A DNA stretch of 64,000 nt, from NCBI GenBank assembly GCA_009760885.1, contig CM019697.1, positions 25,062,210 through 25,126,209 on the forward strand, read 5' to 3'. Below are positions 10,857 through 21,750 of this stretch, in pieces. The first letter of the stretch is position 1, and each line of letters starts with the position of its first letter. This stretch comes from Achatina immaculata. Taxonomy: Eukaryota; Mollusca; Gastropoda; Stylommatophora; Achatinidae. The position numbers and the translations under genes are program-made. The notes below the pieces were generated by a model. The model saw only the letters and a list, made by a program, of their open reading frames with translations. It did no database searches and was not told the origin of the DNA.

Positions 10857-11215
10857 TGATCTAGCCAGTGATTATGTTGATCTAGCCAGTGATTATGTTG
10901 CTCTAGCCAGTGATTATGTTGATCTAGCCAGTAATATTAATATGTTGATCTCTCCAGTGATTATGTTGATCTAGCCAGTGATTATGTTGATCTAGCCAGT
11001 GATATTAATATGTTGATCTAGCCAGTGATATTAATATGTTGATCTAGCCAGTGATATTAATACATTGATCTAGCCAGTGATATTAATACGTTGATCTAGC
11101 CAGTGATATTAATATGTTGATTTAGCCAGTGATATTAATATGTTGATCTAGCCAGTAATATTAATATGTTGATCTAGCACATGATATCAGTATGTTGATC
11201 TAGCACATGATATTA
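10857..11215. repeat. 26-bp minisatellite, GATCTAGCCAGTGATATTAA family
   Basis: About 14 units with the same GATCTAGC...TATGTT frame as the array at 7634-8302 but a CCAGTGATATTAA core. The last two units (near 11170-11215) revert to a GCACATGATATCAG form that resembles the first array. Confidence 0.9.
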
Positions 11216-11260
11216 GTTTATCTCAGAATCATGGCCAAGTGACTAGAGCAGTATTCTGAT

Positions 11261-11397
11261 TAGACTGTTCACCCTGCTAGACTGTTCACCCTGCTAGACT
11301 GTTCACCCTGCTAGACTGTTTGCCCTGCTAGACTGTTTGCCCTGCTAGACCCTGCTAGACTGTTCACCCTACTAGACTGTTCACCCTGCTAGACTGT
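11261..11397. repeat. 17-bp tandem repeat, eight units
   Basis: Units of TAGACTGTTCACCCTGC with minor variants (TTTGCC). Confidence 0.9.
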
Positions 11398-11619
11398 GTG
11401 CTTCTGTTCTCAGTAATTCTGTTGCTAATTTTCTTTTCCTAATGTCTGAGGTAGTTTGTCTAAAAACTTTTGTACTTACTTTATTCTCATACTCTGACAT
11501 ACACAAGCCTGTCTATTTCTAGCTGTGCTGTTTCGGAAGATATGCTCCACTCTCTGTCTTCATCATGGACAGTCCAATTTTTAACTTATTTCACTGATGC
11601 CTGCTGTCGTACTGAACAT

Positions 11620-12225
11620 TAATATTTATTTGATATTCATCTTGGTAATTTCTGTTACTGTTTCTTACCTTCATTTGATCATTTTTATTTCTAATCCTTT
11701 CATTCCAGTCACTCATGTTGTATGTTTCTTATCTTCACTTGATAATTTCTATTCTAATACTTTCACTCCAGTCATTCATGTTTTTCTGTTTATTACCTTC
11801 AGCTGGTAATTTCTATACTAATCCTTTCACTCTAGTCACTCATGTTTTCTGTTTCTTATGTTAACTTGATACTTCCTGTTGTAAACCTTTCACTCCAGTC
11901 ACTCATGTTTTCTGTTTCTTATCTTAACTTGATACTTCCTGTTGTAAACCTTTCACTCCAGTCACTCATGTTTTCTGTTTCTTATGTTAACTTGATACTT
12001 CCTGTTGTAAACCTTTCACTCCAGTCACTCATGTTTTCTGTTTCTTATCTTAACTTGATACTTCCTGTTGTAAACCTTTCACTCCAGTCACTCATGTTTT
12101 CTGTTTCTTATCTTAACTTGATACTTCCTGTTGTAAACCTTTTACTCATGTTTTCCATTTCTTATCTTAATGTGATACTTCCTGTTCTAAACCTTTCACT
12201 CCAATCATTCATGTTTTCTGTTTTT
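11620..12225. repeat. 63-bp minisatellite
   Basis: Five well-conserved units from about 11835 to 12150, each carrying CTTGATACTTCCTGTTGTAA and CACTCCAGTCACTCATG, with degenerate units on both sides. Its period is a multiple of three, so an open frame runs through it. It is not a gene. Confidence 0.9.
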
Positions 12226-12543
12226 TATTTCTCTTCTCTGTCAGAGTTTTGTCATGTTGTACTCCTTGTTTGGGTGGCTCAGTGATTAAGATGTTCACTG
12301 GCAAATAAGGAGAGTGTGATTTTGCTGTCTTCCTCAGATGTTCACTTTTGTTCTCTTCCATAAAGTCCATTACAGATTATTTTACAAGTGCTGTAAAATC
12401 AGAAAAGAATAATAGTTAATTTATGTTGATTGACATCCTTTGATTCTGAGTTGTTCTAATTGTGAAGATTGTTTGAGTAATTCGAAATAAATTAATTCTG
12501 GTGGTTTACTGACTGGATATATCATTTTTGCTTTCAGTTTCAG
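12226..12543 (+). other. Intron 3' end with a possible decayed SINE
   Basis: Single-copy sequence up to the terminal exon's acceptor. GGTGGCTCAGTGATTAAGAT at about 12272 resembles a tRNA A-box as found in tRNA-derived SINEs, but no B-box or tail is clear. Confidence 0.35.
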
Positions 12544-12612
12544 TTTGCCAGCACAAGGTCTTCGCCTCCGGGGAGTGACAGAAAGCGTCTCTTAGATCAC
12601 GAATTTGTCTAA
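12544..12612 (+). CDS. Terminal exon: cytoplasmic tail with acidic dileucine motif and stop
   Basis: A pyrimidine tract and CAG acceptor precede this open stretch of 22 codons and a TAA stop at 12610-12612. The reading phase (0) matches the donor at 7356. A second usable AG six bases upstream would add Phe-Gln. The tail is short, basic and serine-rich, and ends SDRKRLLDHEFV. The run D-R-K-R-L-L fits the [D/E]xxxL[L/I] signal that AP adaptor complexes read for endosomal, lysosomal or trans-Golgi sorting, so the protein may cycle through those compartments (inference). Together the three exons encode about 131 residues of an unidentified membrane protein. The 5.2-kb intron before this exon is almost entirely minisatellite. 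Confidence 0.65.
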   Translation, partial: FASTRSSPPGSDRKRLLDHEFV

Positions 12613-13065
12613 ACTCCAGGGACCAGCCTTTGTAACAGTTTGTCAAAATTGCAGCAAATCCACGTATTTGATATGAAATAAGAAGCTCTAGTATCCTCTG
12701 TCCGGGATATTTCTTCTCAAGTGTCATCTGTGCAGGATATTTCTTTTCAAGTGTCATCTGTGCAGGATATTTCTTTTCAAGTGTCATCTGTGCAGGATAT
12801 TTCTTTTCAAGTGTCATCTATTCTTCATTTGTTTTTTTTTATTTCCTCCCCCATGCCAGATATTTATTTCCTCCTGTTTTTTTTCTTTTAACTTTTTAGT
12901 TATGTTTTTTTTGTGTTGTAAATATTAGAGTTGTGTGTTGTAGATGTTAGCTTTCCCCTGGGTTTCATCATGGGTACTAGTTTTCCCTTCTCCTGTATCC
13001 CATATATGTTTCCACATACTTTCTAGATATTTGTTTCCTTATATTGTTTTATCAAGATATTTGTA
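12613..13065 (+). other. Presumed 3' UTR of the membrane-protein gene
   Basis: Follows the TAA stop. It contains a small minisatellite and T-rich sequence but no AATAAA or ATTAAA before the mariner element begins at 13066. Confidence 0.45.
12705..12825. repeat. 30-bp tandem repeat in the presumed 3' UTR, four units
   Basis: Units contain TGTCATCTGTGCAGGATATT with few differences and start about 90 bp after the stop codon. Confidence 0.9.
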
Positions 13066-13106
13066 TAGGGTCTGGCATAAAACATGGCTGGATTTTAAAA
13101 ATGGGA

Positions 13107-13112
13107 AATAAA
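13107..13112 (+). promoter_or_regulatory. Candidate poly(A) signal AATAAA inside the mariner element
   Basis: First canonical AATAAA downstream of the gene's stop codon, followed within 10-25 bases by a GT/T-rich stretch. It lies 41 bp inside the mariner left end. Use by the gene is inference. Confidence 0.35.
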
Positions 13113-13195
13113 AAAGTGCTATATATGTTTTTGGTAAAAAAAAATGAAATTAAACTCAGAAAAGAATGTATTTTTATTATTACTGACAATCATAT

Positions 13196-13915
13196 TTAGG
13201 TTTTGAAAATTATGCTGGTTAGGTGACCAGCATTACATTTTATACATTCAGCCAGGCGTTTGGAAAATTCCTGCATAACACCATTTAACATGTTCAAAGG
13301 GATATTTTGAATGCGATGTCGGATTTGATCTTTTAGGTCTGCAACTGACTGTGGTCGACTAGCGTACACCGTGTTCTTGAGATACCCCCACGAAAAGATG
13401 TCTGCAGCCGATAAATCCGGTGACCTTGCCGGCCAATGAATATCCCCAAATCTGGAAATAAGACAATTGAGAAATGCTTGTTGCAGCATGGACATGGACT
13501 GACGGGCTGTGTAGGCAGTTGCTCCATCTTGTTGAAACCATATTAGTCTCTTATTTCTATTGCTGCACATACAGATCACTATCAACAGTAAGAGGATGCC
13601 AGGTGCTAAAGCGTTCCTAACAGCTGATCACCGAGGGCAACTCAGCAATGCGTTGCGGACTTGTTGAATTTGTTCAGGTGTCTGCTGAGTTCTTGGACGA
13701 CCAGTAGACTTGTTATTAAGGCAATTAGCTGTTTCCTTAACCTTTTTCACTCACCTCAAGATTATTTTGTCCTCCGATCAGGAACATTATTACGGGGATG
13801 CAACTCAAAATGGCGACGAAACTTTTGTTGTACAGTAAGAGACGATTCTCCACTTTTAAAATAAGTTTCAGTGGTGAATCTGCAATGTTGTGTTTGCTAA
13901 GAAGCCATTGTTAAA
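13196..13915 (-). pseudogene. Mariner-type transposase, broken
   Basis: In minus-strand order, the N-terminal helix-turn-helix part starts near 13905 (FTTETYFKSGESSLTVQQKF) and continues as STGRPRTQQTPEQIQQVRN. The frame then hits a stop and loses the middle of the protein. The C-terminal catalytic part is open from 13585 to 13196, with WFQQDGATAYTAR (second Asp of the DDE/D triad), WPARSPDLS and WGYLKN. In the third-residue region the sequence is DLSAADIFSWGYL. Multiple stops and the missing central segment make it inactive. Confidence 0.85.
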
Positions 13916-14024
13916 AACAGCCATTTGACTGCTTCATCTCTGACGTCATGTTTTTTTCTCATGTTATTCAGTTTTTGCACACTACGTCATTTAAGTCCAG
14001 CTATGTTTTATGCCGGACCCTGTA

Positions 14025-14427
14025 TTTTCTTATGATATACAGATACTAATCGATTACTTGTGTACAGACTTAACATGCATGATAATTTAACTTCTGTTAT
14101 TGTGTTTTTGACATATTTACAAAGTAATTATTTGTGATTGAAATTCTTGTACAAATGTTACATTTATTTGTTTTAGAAGCATGTTCTTCATTTATTTTGT
14201 TTTTTTATTATTTTTATTGTTCAGTTTTGTTTTGTAGAAGTTCATATTCTCTTTATTGATTTAATTTGTGAATTCTGAAGTTCATATTCACTTTGTTGAT
14301 TCACTTTATGAATTTTGAGTTAGCATCTTACACTAACGCCCAGGTTTTTGTATCTTTAGGAAGAAAATGATAAATAACAAAATGAGAAGAGATATTATAG
14401 TGCTACAGAGAGAGAATGTTATTTTAA
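14025..14427. other. AT-rich single-copy sequence
   Basis: T-rich sequence between the mariner element and a minisatellite. No gene or repeat recognised. Confidence 0.5.
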
Positions 14428-14805
14428 TAGGAGAGACTTGGGCAAAAACAAAGTTATCCTGAGAGACTTGGGCACTGAACAAACAAAGTTATCCTGAGAG
14501 ACTTGGGCAAAAACAAAGTTATCCTGAGAGACTTGGGCACTGAACAAACAAAGTTATCCTGAGAGACTTGAGCACTAAACAAACAGGAGTTATCCTGAGA
14601 GACTTGAGCACTAAACAAACAGGAGTTATCCTGAAAGATTTGGGCACTAAACAGACAGGAGTTATTCTGAGAGACTTGAGCACTAAACAAACAGGAGTTA
14701 TCCTGAGAGACTTGGGCACTAAACAAACAAGAGTTATCCTGAGAGACTTGGGCACTAAACAAACAAGAGTTATCCTGAGAGACTTGGGCACTAAACAGAC
14801 AGAAT
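14428..14805. repeat. 36-bp minisatellite
   Basis: About ten units of GTTATCCTGAGAGACTTGGG plus a variable CACTAAACAAACAGGA half that is shortened in the first units. The period is a multiple of three, hence open frames on both strands. A (GA)n run follows at about 14863-14880. Confidence 0.9.
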
Positions 14806-14895
14806 AAATACTTGGAGATCTTATTTTGGAGACGAATATAGACAAATTTTAAAGAAGAAGAAGAGAGAGAGAGAGAGAGGTTATCAGATTTAAGG

Positions 14896-15183
14896 TTGAA
14901 GAATTGGACATGTGATCCTGTCTTACATTCATCTCACAAATTACAGTGTCCTGCGGTCATTCAACATCAGTTTTCAGAACTAACATGCCTTTACTGTCCA
15001 GGGCATGTGGGAGTATGTGGCAGAGATGTGCCACACAGGCTTGCTAGACAGACTGAAATAAATGGCAGGCTGACATTGGACAAGAGGGACATTGATAAAG
15101 CTGTTTTGAACAGACTGTGGGAAAATAAAGAGCAGGAATGGAAGAATAGTGTAGCTGTGAAGAGATTGCCGGAGCTCTGACAA
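14896..15183 (+). pseudogene. RNase H domain remnant of a retrotransposon
   Basis: An open stretch of 94 codons contains YCPGHVGVCGRDVPHRLAR. This matches the C-terminal RNase H block (W-x-PGH-x-G-x-x-GNE-x-AD-x-LA) found in non-LTR retrotransposons and related RNase H genes. The conserved Asn/Glu and Ala-Asp positions are altered (GRDVPHRLA for GNExADxLA), so it is probably dead. No reverse transcriptase is recognisable next to it. Confidence 0.6.
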
Positions 15184-16304
15184 ATTATGTATAAACTAGA
15201 AGAAAGTAGGAACAGCTTTATTATTTAATGAATACACAGCTTTACTGCAGTGCTTTATGTATAGTTGTATACTTATACACTATTTATCATGTGCTAGGAC
15301 AAATTAAAGATGCTGGCAGGAGATCCAGATTGTGTGTGGCAAAAAATGCATCATAAACAAGCAAAATTTGGCAGAAACTATTAGCAAACATACTCTCAGC
15401 ATATATAGGGTTGTCCCAAATGCAGTGAAACCAGAATCTGAATCTTGAACCTTGACCCTTGAACCTTTCAGTACTAGTATTATATATATATATAATACTC
15501 AGTAATAACAATAATAAACATGAACAACTTTTACATATAACCTCGTCCATTCTTGAAATAGTTTATGTACATAAAAAGGACAGGGCAGTTAGTTCACATT
15601 CTCACACATTAATTACAGTCAAAATAAAAAAAAAACTTGTGGATGAGAATTGTTTCAGCTGCTGTGTAAGCACACAATTATTGCTAGAATAGTAAAGCTG
15701 TGAGGAAAGTAGATGTCCCAAGGGGGATTGTGCCAAGTGAAGTAGATAATGAAATTTTGAAGTTAACACATATTGTATGTGACTTTTAGCTGTTATGGAA
15801 GGCTATTTCAGAGGTGTGGGAAGATTTAAGCAAAGTTTATGTATGTCAGACCTAGCTTTAGGAGAAATGGTTGCCATGTTTTGGGTTAGATTTGAACAGT
15901 TCTGCAAAACAGGAAAGAGCATTCCTTGAAGTGTGTGAACTGACTTGGTTTTGTTGAATATGAGTATATGTCTTAGCAATATATCCAGACAATCTGAGCA
16001 GGTGGCGCAGGACAAGACAGACAGCTGATGAGATGAAAGTATCAGGAACTTCACACAGTGGAGATTTGTGATTGCCAAAGTCTGTAGCAGCTGAGGAGTC
16101 TGACAGGGTAGAAGTCTTTCAGATTGTAAAATATTTCTCATCAGAGATTGATTTTTACTGCTAGAAACAGAAGTCTTTATTTTAACCTCTCATTTATTTC
16201 ATTATCTTTTAACATTCACATCTTGCTTCACTCTGACAGACAGTCTAACAGAGTTATACATAAAGTTTATGTGATACTCTTTATAGTTGCAAGCAGGGGC
16301 GGTT
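15184..16304. other. Single-copy sequence, nothing recognised
   Basis: AT-rich stretch with a short (TA)n run near 15480. Open frames up to 112 codons (minus strand, 15803-16141) show no motif or splice support. Confidence 0.5.
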
Positions 16305-16545
16305 GTTTAGTCGACCTTTTAGTCCAAGTAGTCAGGGGCAGATGTTTAGTCTCAGACTGTTTAGTCCAAACAAGCAGGGCCAGTTGTTTAGTCTTGGACC
16401 TTTTAGTCCAAGCAAGAAGGGGCAGTTGTTTAGTCTCAGATCTTTTAGTCCAAGCAAGCAGGAGCAGTTGTTTAGTCTCAGACCTTCTAGTCCAAGCAAG
16501 AAAGAGCAGTTGTTTAGTCTCAGATCTTTTAGTCCAAGCTATTTG
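16305..16545. repeat. 42-bp minisatellite
   Basis: Five to six units with CAGTTGTTTAGTCTCAGATC and TTTTAGTCCAAGCAAG. Open frames through it arise from the 42-bp period. Confidence 0.9.
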
Positions 16546-17495
16546 TGTGTGTTTGTGTATTATTTATTTCATTGGCTCTCAGCTTTTTTTGTGTCAAGAC
16601 CCTCTTTGACAGTTTTGGGAAAACTGGACTAAATATATATATACACACAAGGAAATCATTTTGATATAACATTTTTAAAAAATGACATTTGTTTCATTAT
16701 TAATCCATTAAGACAGTAACAAGACAGTTTGTGAAGTGAATGTGATAGATATCTAGTGTGTGATAAATTTCTTCTGAAGTCTGTTACTTTGTTGTGTACA
16801 GTCATTGTTGAATGAAAGTTTAATGTTGCGTTAAGGTGTGTAAAAAATTATTTTGTGTGTGTGTCTAACCAGATTGTTGTGCTCTCAGTCTATCCATGGA
16901 TTCCTTTGACATACATATCATTAGCTCCATTAGTGTCTATCTTGAAGGTCATACAGTTGTGTGAACTTGAATTCTCTATTTTCCAGCTTTTGATTATTAT
17001 AAAAATGTGTTATTTCTAAACATCCTGATGACTGACAACATAATACCTGTGCATGGGTACTTGAAGCCTTGCAGCAATTACCAAATGCTAATGAAGCAGA
17101 TGTAATACTCCAGAACAACAGCTTTATCTTCAACCTTTCATTTATTCTTCCAGCAGTATACTGAAATGTATGGTCTAAAATGAAACTATTTCTTTTTTCT
17201 TTTTTTTTAATCTACATTTATTTTGATATTTGTGTTTGTGTGTTTCTTTAACGTGTGTAGAATTAATTACTTTGTGTTGTTTTAACTGTATTAGCTTTTG
17301 TCTGGTATAGAGGTTTCTTTTTATTTATTTCTTTTTAATTATGAAATATGAAACATGTGTCATTGCCTGCTGTGAAATGGTTAAGCAGTTGAACGCATCA
17401 TGTTAGCCAGTTATTTGTAATATGGGAACAAGATTGTTAATGCCTAACATGTATGAGTCATGCTACTGAATTATCTGTGTCTCTTAGTGAAGGTT
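16546..17495. other. AT-rich single-copy sequence
   Basis: No gene seen. A stretch near 17360-17440 (AAATGGTTAAGCAGTTGAAC) is faintly tRNA/SINE-like but lacks a second promoter box. Confidence 0.45.
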
Positions 17496-17686
17496 ATGTT
17501 TACCTGACTCCACTTTCTGTATAAGCCAGGGATTATGAAAGTTATGTTTACCTGACTTCACTTTCTGTATAAGCTAGGGATTATGAAAGTTATGTTTACC
17601 TGACTTCACTTTCTGTATAAGCCAGGGATTATGAAAGTTATGTTTACCTGACTTCACTTTCTGTATAAGCCAGGGATTATGAAAGT
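17496..17686. repeat. 48-bp tandem repeat, four units
   Basis: Units contain TATGTTTACCTGACTTCACT and GCCAGGGATTATGAAAGT, with very little divergence. Confidence 0.95.
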
Positions 17687-18224
17687 TTAGCTCATTCACT
17701 CAAAGTATCTTGCAATGGATTGTTATACTTCTGTTTGGTTGGACGGTGATTATCTCCCTGTATCAGCAAACTGCAGTTTATCTCAGAGTGAACCACAATC
17801 TCAATGCAAACAGAGAAATAGTATAAAAAATATCCCTTTAAAAAAAGGTGGTGAGGGAATGCTTACATAGGAGAGAAGTTGCAAGGAGAGAAGAGCTTCA
17901 GGTGGACCAGAGGTGCCTGCTTGTGTTTCCAGGAGTCTTTTTGTTTCAGTGTAGCTGTTGTCATCACTGCAGTAACTGAGCTTCGTGACGTCGAAACTTC
18001 ATTGATGCGACATACAGGATTTTATTTTCTGCAGTAAGCAACTCTTGGAATATGTCTGAAGTACATGGCTGTTAACAGTTGAAGTGATTGTGTTGTCTCA
18101 CAGGAAGACTGCACATTATGCTGTGCCAAACTCTCATGTGTGATGTTCCATAGAGGGAGAGAAACAGCCAGCCCTGGGAGAGATTTCTTGGTTTAGTGGG
18201 AACTCTTTCAAACAGCCAGCCCCT
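17687..18224. other. Single-copy sequence, nothing recognised
   Basis: Mixed-composition sequence between two arrays. No coding or RNA signal seen. Confidence 0.5.
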
Positions 18225-18853
18225 ACTGGTTTAGGGTAACAGGCCACACACAACTACAGGTTTAGGATCACAGGCCATGTGCCAGTACTGGTTTAGGATC
18301 ACAGGCCATGTACCAGTACTGGTTTAAGATCACAGGCCATGTACCACTATTGGTTTAGGATCACAGGCCATGTACCAGTACTGGTTTAAGATCACAGGCC
18401 ATGTACCAGTACTGGTTTAGGATCACAGGCCATGTACCAGTTCTGGTTTAGGATCACAGGCCATGTACCACTACTGGTTTAGGATCACAGGCCACGTACC
18501 ACTACTGGTTTAGGATCACAGGCCACGTACCACTTCTGATTTGAGATCACAGGCCATGTACCAGTACTGGTTTAGGATCACAGGCCATGTACCACTACTG
18601 GTTTAGGATCACAGGCCACGTACCACTACTGGTTTAGGATCACAGGCCATGTACCACTTATGATCACAGGCCATGTACCGCTTCTGGTTTAAGATCACAG
18701 GCCATGTACCACTTCTGGTTTAAGATCACAGGCCATGTACCACTTCCTGTTTAAGATCACAGGCCATGTACCACTTCTGGTTTAAGATCACAGGCCATGT
18801 ACTATTGCTGGTTTAGGGTCACAGACCATGTACAATTGCTGGTTTATGGTCAC
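18225..18853. repeat. 31-bp minisatellite
   Basis: About 20 units of ATCACAGGCCATGTACCA plus a CTGGTTTAGG-like half; one unit is truncated at about 18655. Confidence 0.95.
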
Positions 18854-18898
18854 ATTAAAAAAAAAACAAAGATAAGGAACCACTGACTTACAGAATAA

Positions 18899-18918
18899 TA
18901 CACACACACACACACACA
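18899..18918. repeat. (CA)n microsatellite
   Basis: Ten dinucleotide units. Confidence 0.95.
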
Positions 18919-21150
18919 CGCGATACCCCTCATATCACACTTACATGCTGAAGGTCTTGGAAATACAGGTCTAACACTGTATCCCCAGTATGCCTTTTAA
19001 TGGCATGGAAACAGAGATTTTACATTTTTAAATTGACTTATATAGATTCATACATTGATGAGAAATTGCTGTTTTCATCCTTAAAGATGATCTAGAGGCA
19101 AGTAGAAGTGTTTATCTTACTTTGCCTGAGAATCCAGTATGAAGAAAGAGCTTCCCATGTGGTACAAGTTCTGCAGGTGAGTTTCATAGGAAAAACATTT
19201 GGAAATCCAGTTTAGCTGCAAAAGAAACCAAAAGAAGGGTAGGAATGACCCTACCATCAAATACCTTAGTACCAGGTTTCTCATTTGCCTGGGCTACCCA
19301 CAAGACAGCCACAGATCACACCGTAGTTTCATATAGCAGCAGGCAAACCTCCACTGAATGATAAAAAGTAATAGTATGACCAAAGTTATACTCATTTTCT
19401 GTATTTAGTAAGCTAGCTTTTGTGATGTGGTTATTGCATGAAGTCCACACACAGACGGTGAAATGTTGAAGTGTCAGATCAGTCCTGACACATATTCTTT
19501 TTTTTTTAATTTAACAATTACAGGCACTTAGTTTTGTCTAGAATTACTCTGTTTTTTCACATTTTAAGAAATAAAGTTTAAAATTGCAAACTCCCATGCA
19601 TGGAAACAGGAATTTGACCTTTACTGTGAGCAGTTACATAACAAAGCTGTATGAATGCTGGGATTTTATTGTTAATATTTAGAGAATTATTTTAATGGCT
19701 GTTGGTAGTCTGAGAGTTAAGAAGTGACATGACAGGCGAGTGAGAAACAGTGGGTTAATGCACATACATGACATGAAAAGCTCTGGATAATATTGCTAAG
19801 TAACAGAATTCACACATATTCACTTATTTCACTTTGAACAACAGCATACAATAATACATTATATTTTTTGTTACAATCAGAAACTTACTTCTAAGTACTT
19901 TCTTATACTCATATGCTTCAAGTTGGTGTCACCAACTGGAGAGAGAAGTTTAGGAATAGAGAGGAATGGAGATGAACTTTATCTGCAGCGATGAGCCTTA
20001 ATGGCTTGGAAAGCTGAAGAAGAAGAAGACTCGTATGCTTCAGTTTGGTTGGTCCCTGATTCATAGATTTTCAAGTGAATATTTGTTTCATCCTTGATGC
20101 ACTGACAGCTTTGTGTATTTTTATGTTGTGGTGCACCTGATCTTGTACACATTCCTGCAGCTTCCCCCAGTGATGGATTAGCCCCAGACACCCCCCCCCC
20201 TTTTCAACATACTGTTCATCTCTAGATATACAACCTTATTCCTCACTGAATGTATTACTAGCTAACTTTGTAGTACATAGACCAACAAACTGAAACATAA
20301 CTATCTTTTAGATAACATAACCTGCTGATGCAGCAGTAATAGTTAGATTTGATTGTGACATGAAACAATAATCTGTGCTTGCAGGATTTTCCCCTTGATC
20401 TTGGACCTCCTGCTTTTTCAGGCCCATAGGCTTAAACCTGTTCAGGCTAATGGCTAATAAACCACAGGTTTCCCCCCAACATTTGGTGTCAGGCACCAGA
20501 TTTTACAGCCATGTCTCTTGTTCCATGATTGCTGTTAAAGTTGAATAAACTCTTTTGAAATGGGAAGTTTGATTGGTGACTTCATGAAACTTTAGTCTAA
20601 CAAAAAATCATTCTAAAGTCACATATGGTTTGCCATGAATGAAACATAACTCCAATTTAACAATTTGATTTTTAATGTTACTTTGAGCATGTAAAACGGT
20701 TTATTCAAAGAGATACAAATCAGCAGAGTACAAACTGTTCCACAAGTTAGATCAGATAATATGACAGAACAAACAAGGTTGTAAGTAGGTAAGTTTATAT
20801 GAGGTCATATCTTACACTTATATAAGACTGAATCCAGTTCTGGGGTTTTATTTAATAATGTTGTTGTGTCTGTATTATTACTTCATAAGCTTCATGTTTT
20901 ATGCTTTTTGCTACATGCTTTAGACCTATAACTTACTCTTTTGATTAAATCTGACATCACAGCAGTCACTTTGTATGTAAGCCTCAAAGTTTTAGACTGG
21001 TAATTTTGTATTTATTTATTTACATTTTTGCAAATAGTTGTAAACTGAATGTGCATAATATGTAAAGAGAAAAGTTTTAAAGAAAAAGAAACAAACCAAA
21101 GAGGAGGTTGCTGAAGTGAAAGATCCAAAGATGTTTGCCACACAGAAGAT
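18919..21150. other. Single-copy sequence without recognisable genes
   Basis: About 2.2 kb, AT-rich, with a T-run near 19498 and a C-run near 20190. Open frames of 60-70 codons on the minus strand have no motif. It is the longest repeat-poor stretch in the first half, so undetected short exons are possible. Confidence 0.45.
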
Positions 21151-21240
21151 CTTGAGATGTTTGCCATTGTGGAGCATCTTGAGATGTTTGCCATTATGGA
21201 GCATCTTGAGATGTTTGCCATTGTGGAGTATCTTGAGATG
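21151..21240. repeat. 27-bp tandem repeat, three to four units
   Basis: Units contain CTTGAGATGTTTGCCATTGT. Confidence 0.9.
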
Positions 21241-21611
21241 TAAAAAAAAGTGCTAGCAGTATTTTAATATATCATGAATTTTCTCTGATGTTTTACAGAT
21301 TTTCTTTCTTGTACTTGCCAGATGACAATTATTTATGTACTATTTTGAGGGTATATGAGCTTATGTGTAGAAACAGAGTCACATACATAAAGTATTGAAT
21401 AATTTGATGATGTTTTATATAAGAATGTAAACAAGTCCAGGCTTATGATAGAATCTTAGGCTGTGTTTGTTTATGACAGTGCCTTAAACCTGTAAGTAGG
21501 CAGTTTGTCTTCTGTGACTGTGTACATAAAAGACTATTTCTTTGACCGCAAGGAAGTGGCTCTCACTAATGGTGGCTTTAATAAAGGGTAAGAAACAACA
21601 TCACATTATTT

Positions 21612-21742
21612 TTTGGTTGAGTTATTGGTGGTCAGAATTTGTTTGCTGAGTTATTGTTGGCATTATGTTTTATTTGTCCAGTTATTGTTGATGATATGTT
21701 GTTTGTTGAGTTATTGTTGGTGATATTTTGTTGGTTATTTCT
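21612..21742. repeat. Degenerate tandem repeat around GAGTTATTGTTGG
   Basis: Four imperfect units, each with a TTGAGTTATTGTTGG-like core. It leads directly into the next array. Confidence 0.6.
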
Positions 21743-21750
21743 ATTAAGAT

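Larger units (their letters stand above)
13066..14022 (-). mobile_element. Tc1/mariner-like DNA transposon, internally deleted
   Basis: Near-matching terminal inverted repeats of about 28-30 bp (YAGGGTCYGGCATAAAACAT outward-in) bound the element, flanked by TA on both sides (13064-13065 and 14023-14024), the signature duplication of this superfamily. It encodes pieces of a mariner transposase on the minus strand. At 957 bp it is shorter than the 1.2-1.3 kb of intact elements. Confidence 0.9.

Noticed and set aside
8421..10974. Tyr/Leu/Thr/Gly repeat proteins of up to 360 codons
   Set aside because: Overlapping frames in several registers arise from the 40-45 bp array; no splice signals, and G-runs of variable length shift the frame.
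12265..12340. tRNA gene or tRNA-derived SINE
   Set aside because: Only an A-box-like GGCTCAGTGATTAAG is visible; no B-box (GGTTCGAATCC-like) and no cloverleaf or tail could be found.
17355..17440. tRNA-like segment AAATGGTTAAGCAGTTGAAC
   Set aside because: No second internal promoter box or matching acceptor stem; too weak to call.
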